A DNA stretch of 64,000 nucleotides from Mobilitalea torta (GCF_050433395.1 NZ_JBNPXH010000003.1:372001-436000); one strand, 5' to 3'. Positions 33,712-42,911 are shown, counted from the first letter of the stretch. Program-made: numbers and translations. Notes: generated by a model not told the origin, from the letters alone.

Positions 33712-35865
33712 ATGTCAGATCAATTTTCCGCGGAACCATTATTAGAAATGTACTTGTTTGAAACTTCCCAGCTATTAGAGCAATTGGAACAATCCATTCT
33801 TTCGGGTGAGAAGGAAAGCGGTTATTCTGAGGATTCCATCAATGAAATTTTCCGGATTATGCATACAATTAAAGGTTCATCGGCGATGATGTTATTTGAC
33901 GGCATTACCAAGCTGGCTCATTCCATGGAGGATCTGTTCTTCTATATCCGTAAGGATTCGCCGGAACAGATTAATTTATCGGCTCTTTCCGATCTGGTAT
34001 TGGAAGGAGTTGACTTTATGAAGACCGAGGTAGACAAAATCAAGAATGGAAATCAGGCCGACGGCGTTGCGGAGGAACTGGTCGCTGAAATCAAGGCATT
34101 TCTTGCAGAATTGAAAAGCAGGAATATGGATGCGGCGGGAACAGCACCGGTCAAAGCAGCGGAAGCCGCAGCCGCCGATGCGTTGGGACGGAAGCAGGCG
34201 GAGAGTACCGGAACAGCAGCAAAAGCCGGGGAGGCTTTCGTCCGAACGGCTGATACCCTGAGGAACGGCAGTGAGTATATACTGCCGGCCAGATACGCCT
34301 ATAAGGCGATTGTTCACTTTGATGAGGGCTGTGAGATGGAGAACATCCGCGCCTATACCATTATTCATCATATGAAGGGCTTTGTCAGGGAGCTGTTCTA
34401 TGTTCCGGCAGATATCATAGACAGTGATGAAAGCGTTGATGTGATTCGCAAAAACGGTTTTCAGATCTATTGCAAGACGGATAAGGATTATAAGGAAATG
34501 CATGAATTCTTCATGCAGACTATCTTTTTAAAGGATATAGAGCTGACGCAGCTGGAGGGGAACACGAAGCTGGCTCAGTTTACCGGGTCGGGCGAGGCAA
34601 ATGCTTCCGTTGATCTATCATCGATTCAGAAGGAAGCCGGGGAAAACGGTAAGGCGGCCAGACCGGAGCATCATGAAATGAGTGCGGTTTCCGGAAGCTC
34701 CGCCCAGAGTATCATCAGCGTCAGCGTAACGAAGCTGGATAAGCTGATGGACATGGTTGGAGAGATGGTAATCGCAGAGGCTATGGTAATCCAGAACCCG
34801 GATCTTAAGGGGCTTCAGCTGAATAATTTTTCCAAGGCAGCAAATCAACTGAATAAAATAACCAGTGAAATTCAGGATATGGTAATGTCCATCCGGATGG
34901 TTGCCCTGTCCGCCACCTTTATCAAGATGCACCGGATTGTCCGGGATATGTGCAAGAAGCTGGATAAGGATGTGAGGCTGGAGATTATCGGCGAGGAGAC
35001 AGAGGTAGATAAAAACATTATCGAACATATCTCCGACCCGCTGATGCACCTGGTCCGCAACTGTGTTGATCACGGTATTGAGACCGTGCAGGAGCGGCTG
35101 GCAAAGGGCAAGGAGCGTACGGGAACCATTACGCTGGAAGCGAAGAATGCCGGCGGAGATGTTCTTATTATTGTCAGGGATGACGGTAAAGGGCTGGATC
35201 GGGAGAAGATTCTCCGCAAGGCCAGGGAGAATAAGCTCCTGATGAAGAATGAAGAGGATATGACGGATAAGGAGATCTATAATCTGATTTTGCTTCCCGG
35301 CTTTTCCACTAAGGAAAAGGTGACGGAGTTCTCCGGCAGGGGAGTAGGAATGGATGTGGTATCCAAGAATATTGAGGCGGTGGGCGGAGCTCTGTCCGTG
35401 GACAGCATCATGGATAAGGGAACGGCAATCACCCTGAAGATTCCTCTGACCCTTGCCATTATTGACGGCATGAACATCAAGGTGGGAAAGTCCAGGTATA
35501 CCCTGCCTACCATATCCATCAAGGAATCCTTCCGTCCTAAGGAATCAGATATCATTTATGACCCGGACGGCAATGAAATGATTATGGTGAGAGGGGAATG
35601 CTATGCCATACGCCGCCTTCATGAGCTGTATAAGGTCAAGACGGACATTACAAAGTTCTCCGAGGGCATTATCATTATGGTAGAGCAGGATGAGAAGACC
35701 ACTTGCATCTTTGCCGATGAGCTGCTGGGCCAGCAGCAGGTGGTAGTGAAGGCGCTGCCTCAATACATTCTGAACTTTAAGAAGCTGAAGGGACTTGCCG
35801 GCTGTACCCTGCTGGGAGACGGCAGTATCAGTCTTATTCTGGATATTGCAAGGATGTTTAATTGA
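33712..35865 (+). CDS. cheA: Chemotaxis histidine kinase CheA
   Basis: A 717-aa kinase with HPt domain (phospho-His51 in MHTIKGSSAMM), a P2-like domain with RYAYKAIVHFDEGCEMEN, P3 dimerisation (VTKLDKLMDMVGEMVIAE), P4 ATPase (MHLVRNCVDHGIE, RDDGKGLD, GRGVGMDVVSKN) and a P5 CheW-like domain to the end. It phosphorylates CheY and CheB in response to receptor state. An Ala-rich linker joins P1 and P2. AGGAGGG precedes the ATG. Confidence 0.97.
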   Translation: MSDQFSAEPLLEMYLFETSQLLEQLEQSILSGEKESGYSEDSINEIFRIMHTIKGSSAMMLFDGITKLAHSMEDLFFYIRKDSPEQINLSALSDLVLEGVDFMKTEVDKIKNGNQADGVAEELVAEIKAFLAELKSRNMDAAGTAPVKAAEAAAADALGRKQAESTGTAAKAGEAFVRTADTLRNGSEYILPARYAYKAIVHFDEGCEMENIRAYTIIHHMKGFVRELFYVPADIIDSDESVDVIRKNGFQIYCKTDKDYKEMHEFFMQTIFLKDIELTQLEGNTKLAQFTGSGEANASVDLSSIQKEAGENGKAARPEHHEMSAVSGSSAQSIISVSVTKLDKLMDMVGEMVIAEAMVIQNPDLKGLQLNNFSKAANQLNKITSEIQDMVMSIRMVALSATFIKMHRIVRDMCKKLDKDVRLEIIGEETEVDKNIIEHISDPLMHLVRNCVDHGIETVQERLAKGKERTGTITLEAKNAGGDVLIIVRDDGKGLDREKILRKARENKLLMKNEEDMTDKEIYNLILLPGFSTKEKVTEFSGRGVGMDVVSKNIEAVGGALSVDSIMDKGTAITLKIPLTLAIIDGMNIKVGKSRYTLPTISIKESFRPKESDIIYDPDGNEMIMVRGECYAIRRLHELYKVKTDITKFSEGIIIMVEQDEKTTCIFADELLGQQQVVVKALPQYILNFKKLKGLAGCTLLGDGSISLILDIARMFN

Positions 35866-35901
35866 TCTGTTTACAGTGATGAGGAAGGAGAGGAAAATAT
35901 A

Positions 35902-36372
35902 ATGGCGGAAGTTTATGATAGTTTAAATGAGGAAGATACCCAGAAGGACCGGTACCTTACCTTCCTGGTCGGCAGCGAATGTTATGGAATTGAGATCAGA
36001 CATGTGACAGAGATCATCAGCCTGCAGGCTATTACAGAGATTCCGGAGCTGCCGGAGTATGTTCGGGGAATTATTAATTTAAGAGGGAAGATTATCCCTG
36101 TTATGGATATCAGGCTGCGTTTCAAAAAAGATGTGCTGGAATATACGGAGCGAACCTGTATTGTTGTAATTGATATCAATGATATCTCCATCGGCCTGAT
36201 TGTGGATGAGGTGACAGAAGTTCTGACCATACCGGAGGAGGATATTGTCGACCCGCCCCAGATGAACCGGGAGGCGGAAAATCGTTATATTCGCAAAATC
36301 GGCAAGGCTGGCGGAACGGTCAAGCTCCTTTTAGATTGTGAAAGGCTTTTGGAAGAGAATGATGCGGGATAG
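35902..36372 (+). CDS. cheW: Chemotaxis coupling protein CheW
   Basis: A 156-aa CheW-fold protein: DRYLTFLVGSECYGIEIRHV, ITEIPELPEYVRGIINLRG, PVMDIRLRF and IGLIVDEVTEVLTI. It bridges receptor tips and CheA P5. It follows cheA by 36 bp with AGGAGAGG before ATG 35902; cheY follows nine bases after its stop. Confidence 0.97.
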   Translation: MAEVYDSLNEEDTQKDRYLTFLVGSECYGIEIRHVTEIISLQAITEIPELPEYVRGIINLRGKIIPVMDIRLRFKKDVLEYTERTCIVVIDINDISIGLIVDEVTEVLTIPEEDIVDPPQMNREAENRYIRKIGKAGGTVKLLLDCERLLEENDAG

Positions 36373-36381
36373 GAGTAAGGT

Positions 36382-36738
36382 ATGAGGAGAGTATTGGTTG
36401 TTGACGATGCAGCATTTATGAGAATGGCGATTCGGAATGTTTTGATCAAGTATGACTTTATAGTAGACGAGGCAGAGAACGGGCGGATCGGATTGCAAAG
36501 GTACAAGGAGCTCAGGCCGAACATTGTGACGATGGATATCACCATGCCGGATATGACCGGCCTGGAAGCATTGAAGGAGATCATGGCCTTTGATCCCGAA
36601 GCCAAGGTGGTAATGGTTTCTGCGATGGGCCAGGAGAGTATGGTGATGGAGGCGATACAGAATGGTGCCAAATCCTTTATTGTCAAGCCCTTTAAGGAGG
36701 ATCATGTGATTCAGACCCTGAATAAGATCTTGCATTAG
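36382..36738 (+). CDS. cheY: Chemotaxis response regulator CheY
   Basis: A 118-aa single receiver domain: DD at 8-9, phosphoacceptor Asp52 in TMDITMPDMTG, conserved Ser80 in MVSAMGQ and Lys102 in IVKPF. It has no output domain, so it would act on a motor switch or another protein partner. Flagellar switch genes are not in the window. It belongs to the compact chemotaxis operon. Confidence 0.95.
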   Translation: MRRVLVVDDAAFMRMAIRNVLIKYDFIVDEAENGRIGLQRYKELRPNIVTMDITMPDMTGLEALKEIMAFDPEAKVVMVSAMGQESMVMEAIQNGAKSFIVKPFKEDHVIQTLNKILH

Positions 36739-36769
36739 GCTGAGCCTGAACAATTAGAGGAGAGCAGTT

Positions 36770-37585
36770 TTGATTACTATTACCAAAAAAGAATTTGACC
36801 AATTATCAACCTATATTAAGACAAACTATGGCATCTATCTGAAGCCGGAGAAAGAGACCCTGGTTATTGGAAGGCTCCAGAACGAGCTGCTTCAAAAAGG
36901 CTTTAAAAACTTTACCGAATATTATGACTATGTGATTAAGGATACCACCGGTGCGGCGGTCTCTACCTTGCTGGATAAAATAACTACAAACCATACTTTT
37001 TTTATGAGGGAGGCGGATCACTTTGCTTATTTTAAGGAAGTCGTCCTTCCTTATCTTTCTGCCGCTGTGACGGACCGGGATCTGCGCATCTGGTGCGCCG
37101 GCTGCTCCAGCGGAGAAGAACCCTATACCCTGGCTATGATTTTGGATGAATATTTCGGCAGGGACAAGATGTACTGGGATGCCAAGATATTGGCTACGGA
37201 TATCTCCAACAAGGTGCTGGAGGAAGCCAAACGAGGCGTATACAGCAATAAGGAGCTGGAGACTCTGCCTGCCAAGTGGAGAAGTAATTATACAATAAAG
37301 CAGGACAATGAGAACTCGGTGATTACAGAGAAGCTTCGCAATGAGGTGATTTTCGGAAAATTCAACCTCATGGAACCGGTCTTTCCCTTCCGGAAGAAAT
37401 TTCATACGATCTTCTGCAGGAATGTAATGATCTATTTTGATGAGAAGACAAAGAATGAGCTGGTGAATAAATATTATGACTTTATGGAGTCCGGGGGTTA
37501 TCTGTTTATTGGGCATTCCGAATCGTTAAATCGCGAAGCAACCCGGTTCCGATATGTACAGCCGGCGATCTACAGAAAAATGTAA
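36770..37585 (+). CDS. cheR: Chemoreceptor glutamate methyltransferase CheR
   Basis: A 271-aa SAM-dependent methyltransferase: N-terminal helical domain with ITKKEFDQLSTYI, NHTFFMREADHF, the SAM loop RIWCAGCSSGEEPYTLAM, and IFCRNVMIYFDEKTK. It methylates glutamates on the receptor for adaptation. TTG 36770 is the start, with AGAGGAGAG upstream. CheB follows directly, making the adaptation pair complete. Confidence 0.96.
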   Translation: MITITKKEFDQLSTYIKTNYGIYLKPEKETLVIGRLQNELLQKGFKNFTEYYDYVIKDTTGAAVSTLLDKITTNHTFFMREADHFAYFKEVVLPYLSAAVTDRDLRIWCAGCSSGEEPYTLAMILDEYFGRDKMYWDAKILATDISNKVLEEAKRGVYSNKELETLPAKWRSNYTIKQDNENSVITEKLRNEVIFGKFNLMEPVFPFRKKFHTIFCRNVMIYFDEKTKNELVNKYYDFMESGGYLFIGHSESLNREATRFRYVQPAIYRKM

Positions 37586-37602
37586 ACAGGGGGAACTGTT
37601 TG

Positions 37603-38619
37603 ATGCCAAAAAAAATAAAAGTTCTTATCGTTGATGACAGCATGCTGTTCCGGGAAGTGCTGCTGCGGGGGCTATCCTCTGATTCGGAGATGGAGGTTGT
37701 GGCAGCAGCCAGTGACCCTTACGATGCCAGGGATAAGATAATTTCTGCAAAACCGGATGTTATGACTTGTGATGTTGAGATGCCTAAGATGAACGGCATA
37801 GAATTTATACGGAGGCTGATGCCTCAGTATCCCCTGCCGATTATTGTGGTCAGCTCTGCTTCGGGAACCGTGTTTGATGCCATGAATGCGGGGGCTGTGG
37901 ACTTTGTCGGAAAACCGAATATGTCCTCCGCCAGCAGCGTGGAGAACTTTATTAATGAGCTGATCACTAAGATCAGGATAGCTGCGCACGCAAAGGTACA
38001 CAGTCGGGAAGCTGGTTCCGCCAGGAATGTTGTTAGCAAGGGGATCGCCGGAAAGGGAAAAATAATAGCGATTGGAGCTTCCACCGGGGGAACGGAGGCC
38101 ATTTTCTCCATTCTGAAGAACCTGCCGAAGGATGTCCCCGGAATTGTTATTGTCCAGCATATTCCTCCCAACTTCTCCCGGATGTTTGCAGACCGGCTGA
38201 ATCAGACGACGAATCTGTCCGTGAAGGAAGCCAGATCCGGGGATTATGCGGAGCAGGGACAGGTTCTTATTGCGCCGGGGGATCAGCATATGATCGTCCG
38301 CAGAATCGGAGACCGGTATAAGGTGGAGTGCTACGCGGGAGAGAAGGTGAACGGGCACTGTCCGTCTGTGGATGTATTGTTTGAGTCTGCGGCCAGGGAA
38401 GCCGGAAGCAACGCGGTGGGCGTTATTCTTACGGGAATGGGCTATGACGGTGCCAAGGGCCTGCTGGCCATGCGGAAGATGGGCGCCAGAACCATCGGCC
38501 AGGATGAACAGTCCAGCGTCGTATATGGAATGCCCAAGGTGGCATTTAATATCGGAGCGGTGGAGAAGCAGACCTCTCTGGATAATGTGGCGTATTCCAT
38601 CTGCCAGATGCTGGGCTGA
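37603..38619 (+). CDS. cheB: Protein-glutamate methylesterase/deamidase CheB
   Basis: A 338-aa protein with receiver domain (Asp57 in CDVEMPKMNG) and methylesterase domain carrying the catalytic Ser in GASTGGTEA, His in VQHIPPNFS and Asp in GMGYDGAKG. It removes receptor methyl groups and may deamidate glutamines. ATG 37603 follows CAGGGGGAA; the TTG one codon earlier is less likely. It is the last recognised che gene; cheC, cheD, cheX and cheV are absent from the window. Confidence 0.96.
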   Translation: MPKKIKVLIVDDSMLFREVLLRGLSSDSEMEVVAAASDPYDARDKIISAKPDVMTCDVEMPKMNGIEFIRRLMPQYPLPIIVVSSASGTVFDAMNAGAVDFVGKPNMSSASSVENFINELITKIRIAAHAKVHSREAGSARNVVSKGIAGKGKIIAIGASTGGTEAIFSILKNLPKDVPGIVIVQHIPPNFSRMFADRLNQTTNLSVKEARSGDYAEQGQVLIAPGDQHMIVRRIGDRYKVECYAGEKVNGHCPSVDVLFESAAREAGSNAVGVILTGMGYDGAKGLLAMRKMGARTIGQDEQSSVVYGMPKVAFNIGAVEKQTSLDNVAYSICQMLG

Positions 38620-38735
38620 GGAATGTATTTATAAACAATATAGAAATCATAAAGCGGCAGGAGGGAATAGGGTGGTAAAATCAAGAAGAAACGTTCATCT
38701 AAGTAATTGATCCGATAATCGAAAGGAGTATTTTG

Positions 38736-38834
38736 TTGAACGTTGAATTGAAAGAAAATGTGATACCTTGCCTGAATGACTTAACGGATAATGAACCTAA
38801 AACAAAAGCTTTTGAAATGGGAAATCAACAATAA
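38736..38834 (+). CDS. Possible tiny ORF after cheB (32 aa)
   Basis: AAAGGAG lies upstream of TTG 38736 (the in-frame TTG 38733 is an alternative). The peptide MNVELKENVIPCLNDLTDNE... ends at 38834. I do not recognise it; it may be the first codons of a decayed operon member or a chance frame with a good ribosome site. Confidence 0.3.
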   Translation: MNVELKENVIPCLNDLTDNEPKTKAFEMGNQQ

Positions 38835-38859
38835 GATGCGGCAGAGCGAACGGAATAAT

Positions 38860-38904
38860 AAGAACCGGAGGGAAAATCCAGGATGGGTTTTCTCTCCGGT
38901 TCTT
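38860..38904. terminator. Hairpin terminator between convergent genes
   Basis: AAGAACCGGAG-GGAAAA (38860-38876) pairs with TTTTCTCTCCGGTTCTT (38888-38904) with one mismatch. It lies between the che operon and the minus-strand AraC gene. T-runs are weak on both sides. Confidence 0.7.
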
Positions 38905-39004
38905 ATATGACGAGTAAGAGGAACGGCTTGCTCCGGTAATGATATATAGCCGAAAGCCAATTCCTTCTCCGGAAAGGATTTTATATCTGTAATTTTCCTC
39001 CAGG

Positions 39005-39850
39005 TTATCCCTTCATAACAGGTATCCATACCTCATATTGCGCATTATTCGGATCAGCGTTTAAATAAACCTCGATATCTGGTGCGTTGGCATATTCGTA
39101 GCCGGAAGAGGGCAGCCACTCTGTTACGATGCGCTGCTCCAGCTCCTGAATGGACTGGCTGGGTCCCGTACCGGGAAAAATCGCCCATGTAGCAGCCGGA
39201 ACCAGATACTCCTCCAGGGCTTCCTCGACGAGCAGGGAGCTGGAGACAGCAATAAAATACTTCCATTCTTCTTTATCATTGCAGGTGCTTACCCCCAGAA
39301 GCCCCATGGGGGGATGATTCATCAAGGATGCCAGCTTCGGCAGGGTTCCGTCCATAACAGCCTTCTGCCACATCTGCGGGACAATGGTAAAATTCTTTTC
39401 AATCTCCCTGTATAGGGGCTGGGACACGCCAACGATGCGAAAGGCTTCTTTCTCTTCCATGCGGTAATTCAATTCCTCCACTCCTTTGATGGTTATTTTG
39501 AAACTGATGGGCGGGTATGATTTCATTGGACTCCCTTCCTTTTTAGCCAGTGACGGCGCAATGTTATGTATGCTTTGGAAAGCACGGTTAAAGGCTGTGG
39601 GAGAAGTATAGCCATACTTCATGGCAACATCAATAATCTTCTCACCGCTTTGCAGGTCTGCTGCTGCCAGGGACATGCGCCTGCGGCGGATATATTCGGA
39701 GAGAGGAATATTTGCCATATAGGCAAACATTCTTTAAAAATGATAAGTGGAACAACAAGCAACCTTAGCAACCTGTTCATAGTCAATTTCTTCCGTAAGA
39801 TGTTCTTCAATATAACGGATGGCGTTATTCAGACGATCAATCCATTCCAT
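39005..39850 (-). pseudogene. AraC-family regulator with GyrI-like effector domain, broken by an in-frame nonsense codon
   Basis: Reading from ATG 39850 (preceded by AAGGAGTG) gives MEWIDRLNNAIRYIEEHLTE ... CCSTYHF, then TAA at 39736-39734, then RMFAYMANIPLSEYIRRRRM in the same frame. The stop replaces a residue that is normally Gln (CAA) in this helix, so one C-to-T change explains it. The remainder is intact: second HTH half, then a GyrI/effector-binding domain (about 95-280) ending IEVYLNADPNNAQYEVWIPVMKG. The downstream frame from 39730 lacks half of the DNA-binding domain and any ribosome site. A sequencing error or readthrough cannot be excluded. Confidence 0.85.
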
Positions 39851-39931
39851 GCAATTCACTCCTTCAGTTCTTTTTTATTTTATCTGTAAGCCTGTCTTTT
39901 GTCCTCTCTTTCCATGCACAAAGAAGAGAGA

Positions 39932-40465
39932 TTAAGCGTCAGTTCCAACCGGCCTTTTACAATACTCAGTCAGTAGGAGAATGGCATCCTTTGAAGAATA
40001 ATCGTATGATTGCTGTACCATCCGGTATGCCTCACTGTCTTCACCCTCGGTCTTTTTCAGCATTTTACGGAAAAGAGCCATCATTAATTTACCGGTGAAG
40101 CTCATCCTTTCATAGCATAGGCCGCTTTGCAGATAAAAGATATTCCCTTTGTTTAATTCCTCCTCTGTGAAATTCCTCTTCAAGGCATTCTCTATATCGG
40201 GAGCACCGGGCGGAGTAGCACCGGTGGCAAAGATGGCGACCTTTTTCCCGTGAAGCTTTGGCAGCTCTCCCTTAAACCATTTCAAACCGTTAATCATTCC
40301 GGCATAAAGGCCGCCGCCAAAGATTATGATGTCGTAATCCTCAAGAGAAATGCGTTTGCCTTCAGAATAGGGGATGGACACGCAATTCAATTCCTCACCA
40401 ATCCATTGGGCATATTTCTTTGTAAAACCGGTTTTGCTCTTGTATATTACCACTGCTTTTTGCAT
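39932..40465 (-). CDS. Flavodoxin-domain protein
   Basis: A 177-aa protein whose start, AVVIYKSKTGFTKKYAQWI, is the FMN-phosphate loop of flavodoxin-like proteins, followed by YDIIIFGGGLYAGMINGLKW and KKVAIFATGATPPG. The extended C-terminus with a KLMMALFRKMLKKTEGED segment resembles the HemG/YhcV-like flavodoxin group. It probably binds FMN and handles electrons. It begins one base after the stop of the TetR-type regulator, forming an autoregulated pair. Confidence 0.85.
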   Translation of the reverse strand: MQKAVVIYKSKTGFTKKYAQWIGEELNCVSIPYSEGKRISLEDYDIIIFGGGLYAGMINGLKWFKGELPKLHGKKVAIFATGATPPGAPDIENALKRNFTEEELNKGNIFYLQSGLCYERMSFTGKLMMALFRKMLKKTEGEDSEAYRMVQQSYDYSSKDAILLLTEYCKRPVGTDA

Positions 40466-40466
40466 C

Positions 40467-41039
40467 TTATTTCTCCTCCTGCTTTCTTAAAATTTGGTTT
40501 AAAAAGGCTTCATAAGCTGTCTCTAACTGTTCTGCAATCTCCTCAGGGGGAATGCCGGGAGAGGTGCTGGTCAGAATGGTACCAATCCCTACGTTGAAGA
40601 TCAGCATCCTCGTATGCAATTCCCGGGCATCCGTCTTACTGATATGCAATGCATCCGCAATAAGCTCTGCGGTATCCGGATTAGCTTCACTTTGATACAG
40701 ACCGTCCAGTGACGCAATATTATCTCTCTGGCGCAATACATACATTTTGAATATTCCCGGCTCCTCCCTGGCAAGCCGGACATAGGCATAGCCGGTGCTG
40801 CGAAATAAATCATCTTTGTCAATACGGGCTTTAATATATTCCCTGGTAAAAACAGCGGCCTGTTCTTCCAGATCCTTGCGCAGACCCTCCATATTGCTGA
40901 AGTAGCTGTAAATCGGCTGTACCGAGCAGCCAATTTTCCGGGCGATATTTTTGACTAATACCTGTTCTGTGCCGCCCTCCCTCATGAGCTCAAAAGCAGC
41001 ACTTATTACGATTTCTTTTGTGATCCTTTGTTTTGGCAT
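40467..41039 (-). CDS. TetR/AcrR-family regulator
   Basis: A 190-aa repressor with N-terminal helix-turn-helix (ISAAFELMREGGTEQVLVKNI, IARKIGCSVQPIYSYFSNME) and a helical ligand domain ending LNQILRKQEEK. Its gene is first in a two-gene unit with the flavodoxin. A 47-bp perfect palindromic region 28 bp upstream of the start contains two 13-bp operator-like palindromes, strongly suggesting self-repression. The ligand is unknown. Confidence 0.92.
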   Translation of the reverse strand: MPKQRITKEIVISAAFELMREGGTEQVLVKNIARKIGCSVQPIYSYFSNMEGLRKDLEEQAAVFTREYIKARIDKDDLFRSTGYAYVRLAREEPGIFKMYVLRQRDNIASLDGLYQSEANPDTAELIADALHISKTDARELHTRMLIFNVGIGTILTSTSPGIPPEEIAEQLETAYEAFLNQILRKQEEK

Positions 41040-41066
41040 AATACAACACCTACCTTTTAAGACAAA

Positions 41067-41113
41067 TCAAATAAACTGTTTATATAAATGAGTTATATAA
41101 ACAGTTTATTTGA
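41067..41113. promoter_or_regulatory. Perfect 21-bp-arm inverted repeat, probable double TetR operator
   Basis: Arms 41067-41087 and 41093-41113 are exact reverse complements around ATGAG. Each arm contains a small palindrome, ATAAAC-T-GTTTAT (41071-41083) and ATAAAC-A-GTTTAT (41097-41109), centred 26 bp apart, fitting two TetR-type dimers. Confidence 0.85.
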
Positions 41114-41362
41114 TATTTGCTTTTTTGTCAAGCTATTTGCATCAATATTTAGTATTTAGAAGAATGGAATAGCGACAGAAGAGAAGAATATAGTCCCATC
41201 TTTGGCAGTTCAAATGCGGAGAAGCGGTGTGCTTGCCATAGGAGAGCTGGTCATCGTGGGAGAGGAACTGCATCTGACTTTCTGGAATTACCCGGTTAAA
41301 AAGATTATGGTTTGCCATTACAAAATATCCTGATATTGCCCTTATGGATGAAGATGCGATAA

Positions 41363-41506
41363 ATAAGGGAAGTAGGCCAACATTACAGAGAACTGGCGGC
41401 ACATGGCTCTGATTGTATCAAATGCGGAAGTTGTGAGAGCAAATGTCCGTTTTCCGTCCCCGTAATGGTAAATATGGATAAGGCCGCCGAAATATTTCAA
41501 TTGTGA
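41363..41506 (+). pseudogene. C-terminal remnant of a ferredoxin-type aldo/keto reductase
   Basis: The frame reads HYRELAAHGSDCIKCGSCES-KCPFSVPV and ends AAEIFQL at a TGA. The CxxCxxCxxxCP cluster followed by this tail is the [4Fe-4S] extension of the aldo/keto reductase family. The frame is closed by a TAA just upstream and there is no start codon, so only the tail survives. The 200 bp before it show no clear continuation; other frames there are interrupted. Confidence 0.7.
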
Positions 41507-41612
41507 TACAGCACAAGGCTTTATTCAAAGAAATCAATGAACCTGGAGCAGTTGCATGAAATTAGCTGTTGCAGCTTGACAGGAAGAGGAGAATATAGTA
41601 TAAATATCGTAA

Positions 41613-41699
41613 TGGGAATGAGGTTCTCCCATGGCGCGAGCCGAAACGCATTTCATGCTGATGACTTCTGCACTTAGCGGAAGCTGTCAGCTTTTTTTT
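41613..41699 (+). ncRNA. Fluoride riboswitch (crcB motif) with overlapping terminator
   Basis: The aptamer begins GGGAATGAGGTTCTCCC (from 41614) and contains the hallmark GCTGATGACTTCTGC (41657-41671). That segment also pairs with GCGGAAGCTGTCAGC (41677-41691) to form a terminator followed by eight T. Fluoride binding should hold the aptamer and block the terminator, turning on the two transport genes downstream. Confidence 0.92.
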
Positions 41700-41721
41700 G
41701 TTTAGCAAGGGAGGATATTTT

Positions 41722-42897
41722 ATGTTGATTAGTTTGGCTCTTATTTTGGTGTGCGGGTTTGCCCTCAGCGGTATTTTTCAGAAATTGCGTCTGCCAGGAT
41801 TATTAGGTATGCTTATTACGGGTATCTTGCTCGGCCCTTATGCCCTGGATCTGATTGATCCTAATATTCTGGATATTTCAGCTGATTTAAGGGAAATCGC
41901 CCTTATTGTCATCTTGGTGCGGGCGGGGCTATCCCTTGATATTAATGATTTGAAAAGGGTGGGGAGACCAGCCATACTTATGTGTTTTATCCCGGCCACC
42001 TTTGAGATTATAGGCGCCGTATTACTGGCTCCGCCGTTGCTGGGAGTGACTGTGGTGGAAGCGGCAATCATGGGAGCCATGCTGGGGGCGGTCTCACCAG
42101 CAGTTATTGTACCTAAAATGATTACCCTGATGGAGGATGGGTACGGGAAGCAAAAAAGCATTCCCCAGCTGATTATGGCAGGGGCTTCCGCTGACGATAT
42201 CTATTGTATTGTACTGTTTACCGCATTCATTGACGTATATAAGGGGGGAAGGATCAATTTTCTAACGGTATTAAATATACCGCTTTCCATTCTTACGGGC
42301 CTGGCCGTGGGGATTGGAGTCGGTATTCTACTGGTACAGATATTTAAAAGAATACACATGCGGGATACGGTTAAAATATTAATTATTCTGGGGATATCCT
42401 TCCTGCTGGTGGGCTTTGAAGAACATATTTCGGCCCTGTTTCCCTTCTCGGGCCTCCTGGCGGTCATGGCCCTGGGCGGAGCGATCTTGAAAACCTATGA
42501 TATCCTCGCCAAAAGAATATCGGGGAAATTCTCAAAGGTCTGGGTTGCGGCAGAGCTGGTATTATTTGTGCTGGTGGGCGCGGCTGTGGATATTCGGTAT
42601 GCTTACGGGGCCGGTATCGCTGCCATCCTGGTAATATTCGGAGCGCTGCTGTTCAGAGCGGCCGGTGTTTTTGTAAGTCTTATAAAATCCGGGCTCACCT
42701 GGAAGGAAGCACTTTTCTGCAATATAGCTTATATGCCCAAGGCTACCGTGCAGGCGGCGGTGGGGGCGATACCCTTGGCGGCCGGTGTCGCGGCAGGCAA
42801 TACGATTCTCAGCATTGCCGTATTATCGATTATATTTACAGCCCCCCTTGGCGCCATAGGAATTGATTTAACCTATAGAAAATTATTACAAAAATAA
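41722..42897 (+). CDS. CPA-type cation:proton antiporter under fluoride control
   Basis: A 391-aa membrane protein with about 12 spans and CPA2/KefB-like motifs: LRLPGLLGMLITGILLGPYAL, GAMLGAVSPAVIVPKM, MAGASADDIYCIVLFTAF (the paired Asp of the ion site) and PFSGLLAVMALGG. Antiporters of this family are a known class of fluoride-riboswitch gene. It would exchange cations and protons, perhaps to restore pH or remove fluoride-linked stress. ATG 41722 follows GGGAGG; the longer frame begins inside the riboswitch terminator. The CLC-type gene follows by 14 bp. Confidence 0.9.
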   Translation: MLISLALILVCGFALSGIFQKLRLPGLLGMLITGILLGPYALDLIDPNILDISADLREIALIVILVRAGLSLDINDLKRVGRPAILMCFIPATFEIIGAVLLAPPLLGVTVVEAAIMGAMLGAVSPAVIVPKMITLMEDGYGKQKSIPQLIMAGASADDIYCIVLFTAFIDVYKGGRINFLTVLNIPLSILTGLAVGIGVGILLVQIFKRIHMRDTVKILIILGISFLLVGFEEHISALFPFSGLLAVMALGGAILKTYDILAKRISGKFSKVWVAAELVLFVLVGAAVDIRYAYGAGIAAILVIFGALLFRAAGVFVSLIKSGLTWKEALFCNIAYMPKATVQAAVGAIPLAAGVAAGNTILSIAVLSIIFTAPLGAIGIDLTYRKLLQK

Positions 42898-42911
42898 GAG
42901 GCCGGAACATC

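Noticed and set aside
39005..39730. AraC-like protein read as an intact 241-aa gene
   Set aside because: It lacks the first half of the DNA-binding domain and a ribosome site; the upstream half is present in the same frame behind a TAA.
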